From Trametopsis cervina (lineage: Eukaryota > Basidiomycota > Agaricomycetes > Polyporales > Irpicaceae): DNA of 64,000 bases. Positions within the stretch are counted from its first letter, which is position 1. The number at the start of each line of letters is the position of its first letter. The position numbers and the translations under genes are program-made. Below, in pieces: positions 12,031-25,639 of this stretch. The stretch spans positions 1,194,805 to 1,258,804 of the forward strand of contig MU278354.1 of NCBI GenBank assembly GCA_022385755.1. The letters are read 5' to 3'. The notes beneath the pieces are model-generated. The model did no database searches. It saw only the letters and a program-made list of their open reading frames with translations, and was not told the origin of the DNA.

Positions 12031-13947
12031 CACCGCGGATCTAGAATTCCTGGAACAACCACGGCAGTCGTGGAGTGGAATTTGAGCATGTAGATGGACA
12101 TATGGAGGTCCAGATGCGCGCGACGCGGAAAAGAAATTTTATTTCGTATATTGCAGAGCGAGAAGCTACAGCTCGTCAATTGCTTGTCTACGGCTGCATG
12201 GTGATCAGAAAAATGCACGCTTGGGCGAGCAGGGCGGCCATTCAACGCACACCGCATTCCGCGCGCCGCAGAGCACGACGGCAGATGGCGAGAGGCGTGA
12301 TGTAGCGCAACGCAGCAGTAACGTTTCTCTGACGAGGGAGAGGTGATCTGTGATGATCTCCTTCGCCGCGTTTGTTTCTGACTGGCTGCTGCCTGACATA
12401 TGGGGTGGTTGTCAAACACGACCGCTAAGAAACGCTGTCGTCAATCCCCCCTGGTGCAATGTCCTGAAGAACGGGCAGTGGGTTGAAGCCCGAGTTCTCC
12501 ATCGAGGATCTCGCAGCTACCCGCGCGTGAGCGAAAGTGGGCGTTATTCGGGCTCCGCTCGAATATCAAAAAAGGTTTTCGAATTCGATTTACGCTGCAT
12601 GGCCGTCGTTCTTCGCTTCTCGTTTTGTCTATCGTGGTTCATGTGGCGTTGTGTGCAGTCCTGCGCGATTTTTTGAGCACGGCGCGGCGGGAGGAGGCTG
12701 CATTGTGCGCTGCGCGTCGGGCGAGATTGAAGCCACGGCATTTAAACTGACTACGCCTGCAGCCGACATTCGGGGTCACATTGGACATTTCTCGAGAGCT
12801 TTCGGCAAGTGCAGCAGACCCTGAGAGGGCTGTGAAAACCCCGCGGCAGCCGCACAGGGCTGCTGGGGCGAAGCGAGCGTCATCTGATGTGTGCTGCAGG
12901 TGCGTCTATCTCGTCGCCGTCGTTCCGTCAGTGTTTTTATCGGTGCGTGTGTCTCGGATGGGGAGGCATGTCGGGCGCGGGCACTGCACGGGCAGACGCT
13001 GGGGAAGGGGAGATTGATACGAGCGAGATGGGTAACGCGAGCGAGATTGGTGCTGTAACGTGAACGAGATGGCGAACGCGATGCTGACACGGCGGTCAAT
13101 CAGCAGCCAGAATCATCGGAAGCAGGGCTGTCCCACGAGTGAGCCGTGGGTCTGTGCCGTTGGAAGGTTCGAGGCGAAGGTGGGTGCTGATGCAGATGAG
13201 GGACGTCTGCGTCTGCGGCGAAATGATATTACGTGAAGATGGAGGAAGCAGAGGAGGTGAGAGTCTGTGCGCTGCCGTTTGGGAGATATAGGGTTTTTGT
13301 TGGGACTCCGTTCGTTCAGGCAGACTCGTGCGAGCGTTGGGAGATCATGAGACTGGGTCACAGCTGGGCGCCGCTACGGGGAAAGAGCTGAAAAGAGAGT
13401 GTCTGTGCTGACGCTGGCATCTGCACTAGCCCAATGGGGGAACCGGAACCTGGCATAGGGATCTAAAAAGGCAAACTGGAGAGTCGGACCCGGGATATGA
13501 GGGAAATCAGCATTTTCTGGACGAATAAGCAGCGTGTGGCCGCAAGCCGCTAATGAGAACCCTGCGACGCTCTTGCCTCAGGCCCGGCGGTTTCAAGGGT
13601 ACCACGAATCTGAGGACGTTCGCCAGGCCGTGATTCCTTGAAAAACCGCCGTCGAGGCTCTAATTCCTCGAAGGCTTGGCAACACACTCACTCCGACGTC
13701 AATCCCTCTGGCCTTCAAAAGTGGCTAGCTGCCGCCCCGGGGCCTACTCACCTGGGCTAAGCTTCAGCTGCCTCCAGCGCAATCTACCACCGACTCCTGC
13801 CTGTCTCAGGCGTCAATCTCGCCCAGCCCACCACATACCTCATCTCTCTCTCAATAGCGCGTCTGCCTCCTCTCTTTCTCTGCGACATCCTGTTGCCGTC
13901 GCCCCTCACGCCCAGTGCTGCCCGCTTTCGTGTCCCGTACTGCAGCC
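12031..13947. other. Long upstream region of the HMG-box gene
   Basis: About 1.9 kb ahead of the HMG-box start codon. The sequence is GC-rich and has short open frames in all directions, none with a recognisable domain. The last 270 bp (from about 13680) is C/T-rich on the plus strand, as is common in fungal 5' leaders. It probably carries the promoter and 5' UTR of the transcription-factor gene. Confidence 0.35.
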
Positions 13948-15584
13948 ATGCATCGCTACGACTCCACCGGGCACACGTCCCCTGCCTCGGCAAACGCCGG
14001 TCAAGAACTCGAGCGCACTGGCGATCACTCTCGTGGCGGGGAGAGCGAGCCCGCCGCATCCCCCTCGGACAGCTACACGTACGGTCAGGACAGGGACGAT
14101 GTCGATCTCGCAGGTGAGCATCCATCGCGCACCTCTACCAGCCCTGCCGCCACTCACGCGGTAACCCCAGTGGAGGATCCGCATCTTGCGCTCACGTCCC
14201 AGACGCTAAACGCAGATGGCACGCCCAAACGGCCCATGAACGCATTCATGATATTTGCGAGGAAGCGACGGCCCCAGATCTCTGCCGCGAACCAGATGAT
14301 GCGCACAGGAGACATCAGCAAAATCCTGAGCAAGGAGTGGAACACAATGGACATGGTCAGTCGCACGACCGTTCGTGACCTAGATGATCACTCAAATACA
14401 CATCGGCCGTGACACAGTCCGAAAAGAAGTTCTATTTGGACCAGGCAAAGAAGTTGAAGGACAACTTCAACTCGAAATATCCCGACTATGTCTATCGCAG
14501 GCGACCGAACAACTCACGCCGGAAGCGCAGGCTCGATTCTGACCCACATTCACCCACCGACCCCTCACTGGTCGACGACGATGCGTCCATTGAGGAGACA
14601 TCCCCGACGGAGGAGGACCCGATGCGCGACCAGACGACGCCGTCGTACGGCTTCCGTCCCCCTGTCGGCGCAGGGGGAGGAGGGTATGAGAGCACAGATA
14701 CTATGGTTTCATCACAACCTCCCTCGTCGTACTCCTACGTGCAGGATTTCAATCCTGCAGGCCAGTTTGCGCAGCATCAGCGCATGCAGAATCTCCCCCC
14801 GCCCGAGAACGCGATGTCCGGGGGTGGCGTTCCACCTCTACGCATCCCATCTCTTGCCGAAACCGCTGCCAGCGCACAGGGACACTCATACTCCGCCTCC
14901 TATCAGCAGCACACCTCGCCGCAGTCTGCCTCACAAAGCAATCCCTCGTTCTGGGATGCCTCTCGAGCCGCGCGGACAGAGCAGAACAGGCCACCTGGAT
15001 CCCAGTGGCCTGCGCTGCCTGCGCTGGACACGAATGTTGCACGACAGCGCTCTGGCACGATCAACACGTTGTCGAGCAGATCTGACGCATTCCCGTCACA
15101 TGTGCCCAGCCGGCCATGGTCTAGTTCTGCCTCTTCAGCCACGTCCAGCAGTTCTGGTGGAGCTTCTGGATCTCATTTCAGCAATCCACCATTTCCGACG
15201 CTTGCCTCACCGTACTACCCGGCACAATCGCCCTCCCAGAGAAGCATAGACGCTTCCTCATCACCTACCGCGCACCCTGGAGGCTCTCCAGAGTATTTCC
15301 CCTCATATCACCGCAGCTCTGTGCGACACGGCGCTGGGCCTGAACACGGCGGATTCGCCAGTTCGCCCACTCTGCCCCATCCGAACTCGCCCGCATATCT
15401 GTCGAACGCGTCAGCATCATCCCAGTGGTCTTCTCAGTACGGCCGTGCCGGGGCGGACAGAGCTCAGCCGAATCTGCAGCCCATATCGACGTATCCGCTG
15501 CCTGCTTCAGCGAGCAGCGCCTCGCCTCCCCCGTCAAGTTCGGGAACTCAGACATCTCAGATGGAATACTGGAACCGAAGGTAG
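13948..15584 (+). CDS. HMG-box (SOX/MATA-type) transcription factor
   Basis: Two exons (13948-14355, 14418-15584) with a 62 bp GT-AG intron give 524 residues. The HMG box lies at about residues 92-165: PKRPMNAFMIFARKRRPQI, then ISKILSKEWNTMD, then across the intron SEKKFYLDQAKKLKDNF and YPDYVYRRRPNNSRRKRR. The RPMNAFM start and the basic tail are typical of sequence-specific SOX/MATA-class boxes that bend DNA in the minor groove. The intron inside the box follows the MDM codons. The remaining 350 residues are low-complexity (Ser, Pro, Gln, Ala, Tyr), as in fungal regulators. It is a probable nuclear regulator; whether it acts in mating, development or stress cannot be told from sequence. The ATG at 13948 is preferred; an open frame without ATG continues upstream. 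Confidence 0.93.
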
Positions 15585-17157
15585 ATCCAATGAACGCTGA
15601 GGAATGTCTACCACTCGCTGACTAGTTTACTCGCGCTTCCCCGCATGCTCTGATCTTCGCTCTCATGCCTCTGCGGTGTCGCCGAGGCAGTAACAGTAAC
15701 TTACGCTATGTTGTTGCCACCAGTACTTAACTCCCCCGATAAGCCCCCTCTTCGTTTTATTTCGTTCATGTTATATTTTTTGTTCGTGTCTGGATCAGGA
15801 CTCTTTCGGACTTATTCTGAAGCACCCAACTGTGTACAATTAATGGTCGCTACGTATGTCGATATCCTCGTTGCTCGAGCTGTCTTGTTGTCGTCCGCAT
15901 CGCAATTTCTTTACTCCACTTTTACATCCCGCACTCGGGCTGAACTCCCCAGCCTGGCTACGAGACGAGCCCGCTGGGGAGACATCTCGGCCTCGGATCT
16001 ATCACTGCTTGTCAGCTACGTGATCAGACCGCGCACGGGAACTCGTGGTGTACATCCCCCTCGCACCGGCCGCGCCTAGACAGACATGCGAACCTGGCAT
16101 CTTCCGCCGGGCGAGTCGCGGCTGGTGGCCCATGACATATGATGACCCGCAGAATGACCTCCCGAGGCCGTTAAGGTTTCAGGAAGGGGGACGGGCTCCA
16201 GTTTCGCTTTGTTCTGATACGGCTGTAGCTTGTTCAGGTGAGAAGAACAACGCGGATTTTTTGCGATGTTCTGTTCGTCCGATGTTGACTCGTTTCCATC
16301 AGCCCACCACGCGATGGGTGAGCGCCTTCGGGCAGAGGAGGCGTCGCATGGGTCCCATCACACTGCAGCCGCTGACGGGAAATACCACCAAGTCCCATGA
16401 ACGCGAGAAAGCACGTCGAGTTTTAGACGAGATCCGGCCAATGGGACAGGGAAGTTGTCGGACACGGAGGCGTAGCAAGATTGGCACGTTACACAGACAA
16501 GCAGGCTGCGACGGTGTTTCCGGATTTAACTAGAACGTCGCACAGTGTATATGGTAGAATCATGCAACTCACCGATGACGAGCTTCGAAGAGCCTGATTG
16601 GAAGGTTCGCACACACAGAACGGGGGCACAGAAAGCTACTGGTCAGTGGCCACGCAGGTGGCAGCTTGGCGACGACCGTGCGACGAAACGACTCGCAGCA
16701 GACAATGACAGGCTTTCTGGAGATAAAGTACCGAGACAGCTTGCGTTGTAGGGCCATCCCTGCGAGCTGTTCGAAGGTTCGTCAGCGGACCAGGTTCGAA
16801 TGCAAAAACATACAGACCCAGCCTGAATTTCAACTGCCTTCCACCCAAACTTTGATGCCTTGCTGCCCTGCTCGTGCCTCTTTCCTTACGCCCGCCACTA
16901 CCCCGATAATCGTATTGTCCAGTTCACACATGTTGTTCTTTCATTCTCTTAAGCCGGGGTCTTTGAGGCTATGTGTCCCTCTTGTAGCCAAATTGTCCTC
17001 TCTTGCAGGTGCAGGCAGTGGCGGTCGGGCGAGAGCAGCGATCTTCGAAAGCACAGGCTACCACCGGCACGGCAAACATCCGTTACCCGGTGGTCGACTT
17101 ACTACTAGTACCCGAGTCTCGGTGGCTGAGCTCGTCCGCCACCGTCTACATTCGACC
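15585..17157. other. Intergenic region
   Basis: About 1.6 kb between the HMG-box stop and the reductase start. The first 300 bp is probably the 3' UTR of the HMG-box gene. Open frames here (for example 16045-16533 and 16666-17322, plus strand) show no recognisable domain. The C/T-rich stretch at about 16850-16990 probably belongs to the reductase promoter or leader. Confidence 0.4.
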
Positions 17158-18434
17158 ATGCCAGCAAAAGCCTATGCTCAACCAATCGTAAACTCTACAG
17201 CTGTGTTCAGGGATGGTCTGTTCGACGGAAAAGTGCTATTCTGCACGGGTGGTGGGTCTGGTATATGCAAAGAGATGACACGCAGCATAGTACATACTCA
17301 GCATACACCCTTGCTCGTGTGAACCTCCCGCTCATTCGTGTCAACAGATGCGTCACGGAGCCAATGCTGCCATAGTGGGACGAAAGTGAGTAGAAACGGA
17401 ATGTGTTGTATCTCGAGTTCTCAGCGAGTGCTGTTGTTTAGGTTCGATCGGTTATCCGAATCTGCGGAGGAACTGTCTAAGGACACTGGCCGCAACTGCC
17501 TGCCTGTTCAGGCCGATGTCAGACAGCCCAAAGCATTGCAGGATGCTGTCGCAAAAACCATCGAGAAATTCGGAAGGATCGACTTCGTCATCTGCGGTAA
17601 GTGCACCCGAACACATACTCAGAACCTGGTGGTCCCTGAACGGCGTGTACCCCAGGTGCTGCCGGAAATTTCCTTGCACCTATCTCTGGACTGTCGGAGA
17701 ACGCGTTCAGGACCGTCATTGAGATTGACACGGTACGAAGAGCGGTACATGTACACGCAACCTGCCTGACAGTGCTGTAGCTCGGCACGTACCATACCAT
17801 CAAGGCAACGCTTCCTCACGTGAGAAAAGCAAAGGGCTCGTACATCCACGTCAGCGCCACCCTCCACTACAGAGGTACGTGCGATAATAGCAACGTTCGA
17901 GACAATGCTCACGGATTGTTGTGATAATGATAACAATAGGAACGCCTTACCAGGCTCATGTCTCCGCTGCTAAAGCAGCTGTTGACGCCAGTAAGTGGAA
18001 CAAAGAAATCATGATGCAATATCAGTAACATCACCGCGTTCACAGCCTCGAACGTCCTAGCAGTCGAAGAAGGACCTCTCGTGAGTATTCTGTGTTCCCT
18101 ATGCTTACGGTAGGACTTGACCGAGCTGTGATAGGGCGTTCGATCGAACGTGATCGCTCCTGGCCCTATTGGGGGCACTGAGGGAATGGACCGTCTTGGT
18201 ACCAAAGGTCCTGATGGAGAGCAAGCTCTACGTGTTCCGGCGGGCCGACTCGGGGATAAACAGGATATCGCGAATACCGCTGTCTTCTTGTTCAGTGACG
18301 CGGCCAGCTTCATCACTGGGCAGGTTATCGCTGTCGACGGCGGCGATCAGCACTTGCGCTCAACTCAGCTGCCGTACCCAGAGTCCGTGCTTGACCCGAA
18401 GTCAGTGTCCGATCTCATTAAGCCACGTTTGTAA
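17158..18434 (+). CDS. Peroxisomal-type 2,4-dienoyl-CoA reductase (SDR family)
   Basis: Eight exons (17158-17289, 17348-17385, 17442-17596, 17656-17732, 17781-17874, 17940-17990, 18046-18080, 18135-18434) join in frame to 293 residues. It is a short-chain dehydrogenase: Rossmann start [14 protein letters not shown], the CGAAGNF motif, and a C-terminal half with [17 protein letters not shown] and DGGDQ. As in the DECR2/SPS19 branch, the usual SDR Tyr-x-x-x-Lys reads as [14 protein letters not shown], where the catalytic Tyr is not in the standard position. This agrees with the dienoyl-CoA reductases, which use NADPH to reduce 2,4-dienoyl-CoA during beta-oxidation of unsaturated fatty acids. 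The protein ends in PRL, a possible non-canonical peroxisome targeting signal. All introns are 48-66 bp. Confidence 0.9.
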
Positions 18435-21400
18435 ACAAGGCTGTCTGTAGTTGGTGTATGACTCGGTGAACAGAGATATCATTTTTGTGTAAACCTCCTT
18501 GTTTCGGCCAGGCTTCAAATGTCTCGTACACGCCAGTCGGATCGTCTGTTGCGAAAAGGGTATGGTGAAAACGAGAAGACTCGCAGAGCTCGCCATGGGT
18601 GCTATTTTCCAGGCACCATTGGCACAACTTACCAAAGATCGAAGGCATCGAGTGTGAAATACGGAACTGTGGCGAATGTGGTTATCGATGCCGAAGGAAA
18701 AAAAGCGTGTTTTACGCCTGGGTGATACCCCACAATGCTGTGAACCGCGGGGAAGAGTTAAGCTTGCATCAAGGTCTCTCATCTTGACGTGTAACGCCTG
18801 ATTAGTGTGGCCAAATGAATGTCGACTGAATTGGGCGTACCTCACAAAGAAAGGACAATGTGGGGACAGAGCTTGTTGAGAAAAATGCGAAAATGACACC
18901 GATAGATCGGACAGTGTTGGTCTAGCCAGCCGTGAAAGCATACGAGGTTGAACGAGAAGTGGAGCGGAGGACGGTTTGCGCTAGGCCCGGGTCCTTCGTG
19001 CTGGCATGATACACACGGTGAGCATCGCTCGTCTTGATCACATGGACTACAGAGCTCATGGAAGGATCAGAAAGCGTCGCTCGTAGGGAAGATTGAGCGA
19101 TAAATATGACCTGGGTGTACCGAAGACCACGAACCATGTGAACCAGTTGAAGGCTTATTGCACCCTAGCAGGCGAGAGATAGGACGTCCATGCTCCAACT
19201 GTTCGCGAAACATGAGAAAGCGGAGATGGGTCGTCGAAGATGCTCGTCAAGTGACTGAAAGTACCGTAAGGCCGGGTCTTGAGAGCACCTTCGTCTGTGA
19301 CGTGCTTGCGTCTGTAGCGCGACCCTGGAGGCCACCGGAGGATAGAGGCACTTGGCGATAGCTCACGAGGATCGTGTCGTCCAATTCTCGGAAGGAAAAA
19401 GCGGTACGGAGTGCTCTTCTGACGCTGCATTTGCCCAACGTGAGCTAGGTAGACGCATCCGAGCTGTACGGCTGTGGAAGTCCAACGGTCCGGGGACGGC
19501 ATCCAACGGTTCGAAAACAGCTAGTGTCATGGCATCCATCGGTGCGGTCAGCCACCGTTGACAAAAGCAAGTCAAAGGCAGGGCATACGGATCGGAACGT
19601 CTGATATCGGAGAGGTCCCGGGTAATGCGAGGAAACCTGCCATCTCATCCTGCCATCTCATCTCAGAGCAGAAACCTTATGTCCCCACAAGGGCATATCC
19701 AGGCATGATCTGACTTGAAGTTTGGGTCCGCATTACATCCAGATATGTCGTGTAAAAGAGGAAACGGGGGTGCAAGATGGTGATGACCCAAAAGTCGCCG
19801 TGAAGAACTTCTCCGCAAGCGCGTCAATCTCCTGGTATTTGCGAAATGCGGAACGGTTATGTGCTCCAACAACCTGTGCGTCAAAATCAATTTCGATATG
19901 GCCGTAGTAAAACAGCGCACCGACTTCCAAAGGCTTCCGCACCATACTGGGCACGGGCACTGGTCATATCTGGTAAATCTCCGACTGCCATACGTCTCCG
20001 GTCGATCCTGGCAAGCGTTCGTTTATTCTGATACCCAAAGTCTCAAGAAGGAGAAATGACGAAAAACCCTGTCGACGAAAAGGACCTGAAACAGGCGGAA
20101 TTAGCGAAGTTCAGCTGGGGAGGAGGAAACTCGGTAGATCAGTGCGCCTCAATCACTACACCGTGCCACCGCCCAACGCCGTCGAAGCTACAGAGAGCTC
20201 TTCAGCTATGCTTCTCCTGACGAAAGGTGTCATGATGCATCTCTTGAATTTGTCGGCAAGGAATGGGCTCTGCCAGGATGCAGCTGCGGCGTCAACCTCA
20301 CGGAAACCGAATATTCCCCGAAAGCAGGGCTCAAGCGGCGTAATGCACAGATTGTCGGGGGTCCTAATTTCACTAGATGTAGCCAATGCAGGTTCGAGGA
20401 CGAGGAGTCCTGGCGAGCTACCGGCCAGAACAGCGGAACGCCTATAGATAGAGCAAGGTTATTGGTAAGATCTGGAAAATCAGGCAATCGCGGGGGCTTA
20501 ACTCTACAACAGGCTTCCAAGCCTCCAGCAGTGAATTTTGCACCGCTATCGATGCATCGAAAGCCTAAGAAGATCATGCAGTCTTCAAGGGGGTTTACTG
20601 TTTAGTCAAGACCATGAGCGTGCCGGACCCACTCACCTGCCTAAATTGGTGGAAGACAGCGGTGATCGTTCGCTGCTAGTAGTACGAGCGCTTACAAGTT
20701 CAGGGCAGGCATTTTCGCGTTTCTGAAATGTTGCTCGGGATGAACGCGTTGCTCGGCTTCCCCTCCCCTCTCCGTCGCGTTTCTTGAGCAGTAAGTGCCT
20801 AACCTCCGCTATACCGTTCTCGCGCTAAGCAAATCACGCAGTGTATACCCATCTTTCCCGCCATGGCTTGCATTGCTCGAATCAAGGTAGCTTACCTGTT
20901 TGTGCAAGCATACGAAACATCCAACCATGTCGGTAAAAACCCAGGGGGGCTCTTTCTAAGCCTCACACAAAATCTACACATCAATTTCATATCATCCCGT
21001 GGCCCAGACGATGAAGGATGAAGTACGCGGATTCCCCGATATATGACCGTCAAAGCCTCGACGTTCAATGTTCGCCATAATGCCGCACGGCGGAAGCAGT
21101 TCACGGTGATGGCAAGGGTCGTGGTTGGTACGTGTGGAACAGTGATGTAGCCGCTCGTGGGTATGTGGTCGCACGACGTCTGTTCCTTCTCAATCCTCTT
21201 GAATCTGACTGCGAGCCATTCTCAAGCTATGAATGACGACCTCCTGGTTTCGCCAAAGACTCCACACAAATGCCAGACATCCCCGGCCAATCGTACACGC
21301 TACCCGCGGTATAGCCCAGCAAGCCGGCCGCCGTCCTGAATTCCTTTTGGCGCCGTTCTACAGACACCGCGCAAGCAAACAGAACCGGTTACTTATCAGT

Positions 21401-22282
21401 GAAGGCAAGAAGCAGCGGGATGCCCATAAGCAGTGGCGGCTTCACATAGCATAAAAGGCCCGGCAGCCAGGTAACATGGATCGTACCTGCTTAGGTATTC
21501 ATCCTGACTGTGAACGAATGTGGCGAATGTTGTTGCAGAGCCGGACTCATGGATGGTAAGACAAATATTCGGGTACTTGGCCAAAATAATGGAGCTAATT
21601 TCTCTTCCCTGTTGAAACAGCTACGAGCGGTACACATATCCTGAGTATATCCCGAGTCTCCTGATGCGATAGACCTGCACGCACAAACCTTGGTGGCGCC
21701 CGTTATTGTTACATTTTTGTGGGCAATACCGCACGCTCATTCTCGCTTTCATTCAAGGATTTCTTGAGAAAGATACTGAATTAGACGGCAGCCCAGATTG
21801 CGTGGCTCGAGCGATCTGCCACTGCTTTCTCCCCTCAGGTTGATTGACCCAGAAAACGCTTTCTAAATAATATAATAATATTGCGTTCTGTGCGCGTGCG
21901 GCTTGGTGAGTCCACAATTGTATCTACCCATATATTCCTGCCTTCATCGCGATACCAGATGTTGTTCTACTCGTATATGTAAGCGCGTCCTACGACGCTG
22001 AAATTCGAGGCATCAACGAGATGCAGGTTACCCAGTGAAGCAGCCTCCAATATCGCATAGACTGGACACTATCAGCACTCATAGGACTCAAAGGTCCTTA
22101 TGGAACGTACGACTGTCGAGGCTGTCGGCGCATAGCGTAATCTGGCCTAGGTCTGTGGCCATAGCGTCAAACTGGGTCCATAGTACATACATTTGATGTT
22201 ATAATACAGTCTACAAGCATCAAGCAATACAAATAGGTTTATCCTCAGAGTCATTCGATCCTTCCTTCGCAACGCAGCTGCC
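18435..22282. other. No confident gene
   Basis: Almost 4 kb of sequence in which I cannot assemble a gene. The longest open frame (18402-18941, minus, no domain) overlaps the end of the reductase gene. Frames near 19733-19960 and 20156-20577 on the minus strand contain protein-like stretches without recognised motifs. An AT-rich stretch lies at about 21700-22250. Relics or a fast-evolving gene cannot be excluded. Confidence 0.3.
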
Positions 22283-24711
22283 TCAATCCCACTTGACAGG
22301 CGCGGAGTAGCGTTCTCCGAACACTCCCTCCTGCTTGGCCTTTATCTCTGGCGAAGACACGTCATATCAGCTCTGTAAGTACGAGAAAGTGCTACAGTTA
22401 CTCACGGAGGGCCAGATGCTTGGAGTAGAAGCGGCACCAGGCGAAATTTCCTATGATCGGAGTGAGCTGGGCACCAGGAAAAGGGTCTTCCACCATAACG
22501 TACCCATCATAAGCCACAAGTTGGGCACACCAATCTCCTTCCAAGTGCTACGGAGTTCGCCTTCGTCGTCAAGACCCCACACAGGCGTGAGCTTCTGGCC
22601 AACTTCCTCGCCCACAATCTCACGGATGGGGTCGCGGGAATCACCGTATCCAGTGGCGAACAGGACGACGTCGGCCTTGACCTTGCTACCGTCTTCTGCG
22701 ATCAGGCCGTCCTCTGTAAATTCTTTGACGCCGCCGCTACCGCTCTTCAACTTGATCTTCCCGTCGATGATCATCTGACTCGCGCCGACATCTAGTGGAG
22801 TGCGGTATAAGCATCCATAGACGGCGGACATAGACATAACGTACCAAGGTAATATCCACCTAGACGCATGAGCGCCAGGATCAAGAAGCCCGAGTTGTCG
22901 ATGCCCTTCGTGAGGTTGAATCCTACCTTCTCAAGACCTTTGAGCAACTCCCTGTTCGTCGACGCTCATTAAATCTCGACAGGCACTCCACAGAACACAA
23001 TGGGATCTTACTTATCCGCTTCCGCGATCTCTTCCGCGATGCGCACGTGGATCATCTTGCGGTAGAGGATGGGCATGGAGTTGTCGATGAGATCTGCAAC
23101 TTCGGTAGGGGGCCCGTCCTGCCAGTAGGTGCCTAGAATAACAATAGGTCAACGTATGGCTCAGAGGGCGCAACAAAATGGTATACCTTTCATGAGCCGT
23201 GGCATGCCCTCCTTCGTAGTCATGATGTATGTCTTGCTGCGTTGCCACAATGTCACATCTGGAGTGACTGTGAGCAAGAGTCAAGAAATGAAAGAAGGTA
23301 CTCACCGACGCCATGTTCGTAATAATCAGCGGCAATATCATGGGCTTGAGACGAGACACGGTTAGCGAAAGAACAAAACTCTGCGGTGTGAGCTATGTTA
23401 CCGGACGTGCACGCGCCAACAACAACAACTTTCTTTCCAGCATGGTCCGAGGCCTTGCCATGTTGTGTGGAATGAAGGATCTGTCCCTTGAACTTGTCCT
23501 GAAAACCGGGAAGCTAAGCATCCTACGTCAGAGTTTCCGAACTTCAAGACTCACCATGCCTGGGATGTTTGGCATTTTCGGAGTGCCGCCGCCGACGCCG
23601 AGGGCGAAGATGACATGGTTGACCTTGAGGACGCGGTTCTTGTCTCCGCGTTGCACAGTGACAGACCACTTGCCATCTGGGCCCTGTTTAGCGTCGATGA
23701 CTTTGGCGGACGTCCAAACGTCAATCTCCATGGACTTCGCATAGTTCTCAAGCCAGTCGGCGAGCTGTGTCACGAGAACATAGTAAGTGACGAGCGCTCT
23801 TGAAACTAGGATAAAACATGACCTTCTGTGCAGGCGTGTAAACAGGCCAAGATGGAGGGAATCTAATCAACCGCATCAGTTGCCGCTTTTACTTGATAGA
23901 AGCATTATCATCTTACGGCATGTAAGGCATGTGATCGTACCCTTGACAAGAGTAAGAACGTAAGACGCAGGTCGTAAACACGGTTGTACTCACAAACAAC
24001 GTCATGAAGACACAACGCAGCGTAGCGGTGCCTCCACTGGTCCCCCACTCGCGCCTGCTTCTCGCATACCAGGGTAGGAACACCGAGCAGCTTCAAACGA
24101 GCAGCCACCTCCAGACCGCTTTGTCCTCCACCGACGATGAGGACGTCCGGGTCTTTGTCAACGAACTCCGTCTCCTGCTGGCGTTGCGAGATCCATTTGC
24201 CGTGGTTTGGCTGAAAGTTGCGTTGCCATCCGGTACTCTCGGGAAACCCGGCGAGAGACTCGAGGTTGGTGAGCACGTTATGGGCCTTCCATTCGCGTTT
24301 CCCGCCCGCTGACTTCACGGGCACGATGCGGGCGACGCCGCTGCCTTGACCGACTGCACAGTCGAACGTGAAGTGCGCACGGACCCAGGCCAAGTCGTCG
24401 TAGAGATCGTCGACAGTGGCGGAGGTCAGCTTGAAGTTGGAGAGGCGGGACAAGGCCAGCCGGTCGCTGAGGAACTGCTTGATCTTGGCTGGACCTTGGA
24501 AGGATCGGAGATCCCAGGTCATCGCAAGGAGGTCGCGCCACCAAGCATCGTCGGTGAGGGTGGCCAGGGTGCGGTCGATATCGTTCTGCGACACGGCCTC
24601 CGAGAACGTGACCAGCCATGCAGAGGCGACGTCTGTCGTGTTGACCCCTTGAATTTCGGTCTTGGGGATACCGAGGTTCGTAGTGGTAGGGAGCTGAGTC
24701 GTGATCACCAT
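22283..24711 (-). CDS. Flavin-containing monooxygenase with N-terminal NTF2-like domain
   Basis: Minus-strand, intron-rich gene from ATG 24711 to TGA 22285-22283. The first large exon carries an NTF2/SnoaL-like region (TLTDDAWWRDLLAMTWDLRSF) and then the FAD-binding Rossmann motif VLIVGGGQSGLE at about residue 190, followed by an acidic strand and RVGDQWRHRY. Later exons carry an FMO-type FKGQILHSTQH signature, the NADPH-binding VVVVGACTSAHDIA, and the LFATGYG motif. The last exon ends PVKWD. Enzymes of this class use NADPH, O2 and FAD to oxygenate soft nucleophiles or carbonyls; the substrate is unknown. An open frame continues 48 codons upstream of 24711 with another ATG at 24855, but the homology-like start is at 24711. 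Exons after 23900 are short, with introns of about 50-70 bp. Confidence 0.9.
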
Positions 24712-25639
24712 ATTTCTAGCTGTAGGAGCAGATGGGTACGCAGCAAAGACAATTCTCTGCTCCCCGTTTTTATTCGTCGCGTTAGTCTGTGGCTCTGGAC
24801 TCGAAATCTGGATAGCACAAGCCACGAATTTGGTGAGACTCCCACAGGTGACCATTGCTCAGTGCTTCGGCATCATTCTTGCCCCAGCATGGGAAACAAA
24901 CGGTACCGGTCAGGCGACCTCGATGCGGATGCCCGTGAATACAGGAGTAACAATTCTAAGACATTTACGTCGTTAGTTCCTGGAGAGAAAGTGAGTTAAC
25001 TCATGGGAGCATGCAACAGGGGCAGACTAACCGTCACATTACCCATTTATCGCACTAACGCAGCTGCGTATTGTAGCGATTGTGGACACCTGCACGATCA
25101 CAACCTCCTGACTAATATTTATGGAGTCACTGGCACCGGTTGTGTGTGTATCCCTCATGGTTTCCGATGCCATCGAATGAACGGTCGGTTTGCGCGTTCA
25201 CTTGCCATGAGCGAATGCGGGCCAGGCTCACAATGCTGCACGGAGCTTTATTGGATGATAAGAGCGTTTACTAAGATTGTGAGAGACATAGAATAGAATT
25301 AACGTCGATGAAGCGCCGAGTTGGACAATACAGTCGACTCTCCCATACCTACTTTCCGCGACTTGAGAGAGCTTCATCGCGACCGCTACTGTAACTGCTG
25401 CGGCGACTGCGGTGTGAAATCCGGACATGAGATCGCGAGGTGGACTCCAGGACATTGGCTATAAAGAAATAGTCACAAGGGTCACATTTAAGGTCCATTT
25501 GGTGTCTGAATCTAATGTTGACTCTACACACTGTGATACGAGGCTGTCACTGAATCGAGGTTACATACCACGACTCTTGTACTTGCGCCTAGTTTGACAT
25601 GTGTAACGGCAAGCTTTGTCACCCTATAGCTTCGGTAGA
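24712..25639. other. Intergenic region
   Basis: About 0.9 kb between the monooxygenase start and the pseudogene. Only short open frames occur, with no recognisable product. The part next to 24711 is expected to hold the monooxygenase promoter. Confidence 0.35.

Noticed and set aside
14753..15249. Alternative plus-strand 253-codon frame in the HMG-box gene
   Set aside because: It overlaps the HMG-box frame, is Arg/His/Pro-rich as expected from a shifted reading, and lacks domains.
18402..18941. Minus-strand 179-codon open frame
   Set aside because: It overlaps the reductase 3' end and has no recognisable domain or splice support.
24709..24855. Earlier start codon for the flavin monooxygenase
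   Set aside because: The extra 48 residues lack the look of the family and precede the usual N-terminus. ATG 24711 fits better.
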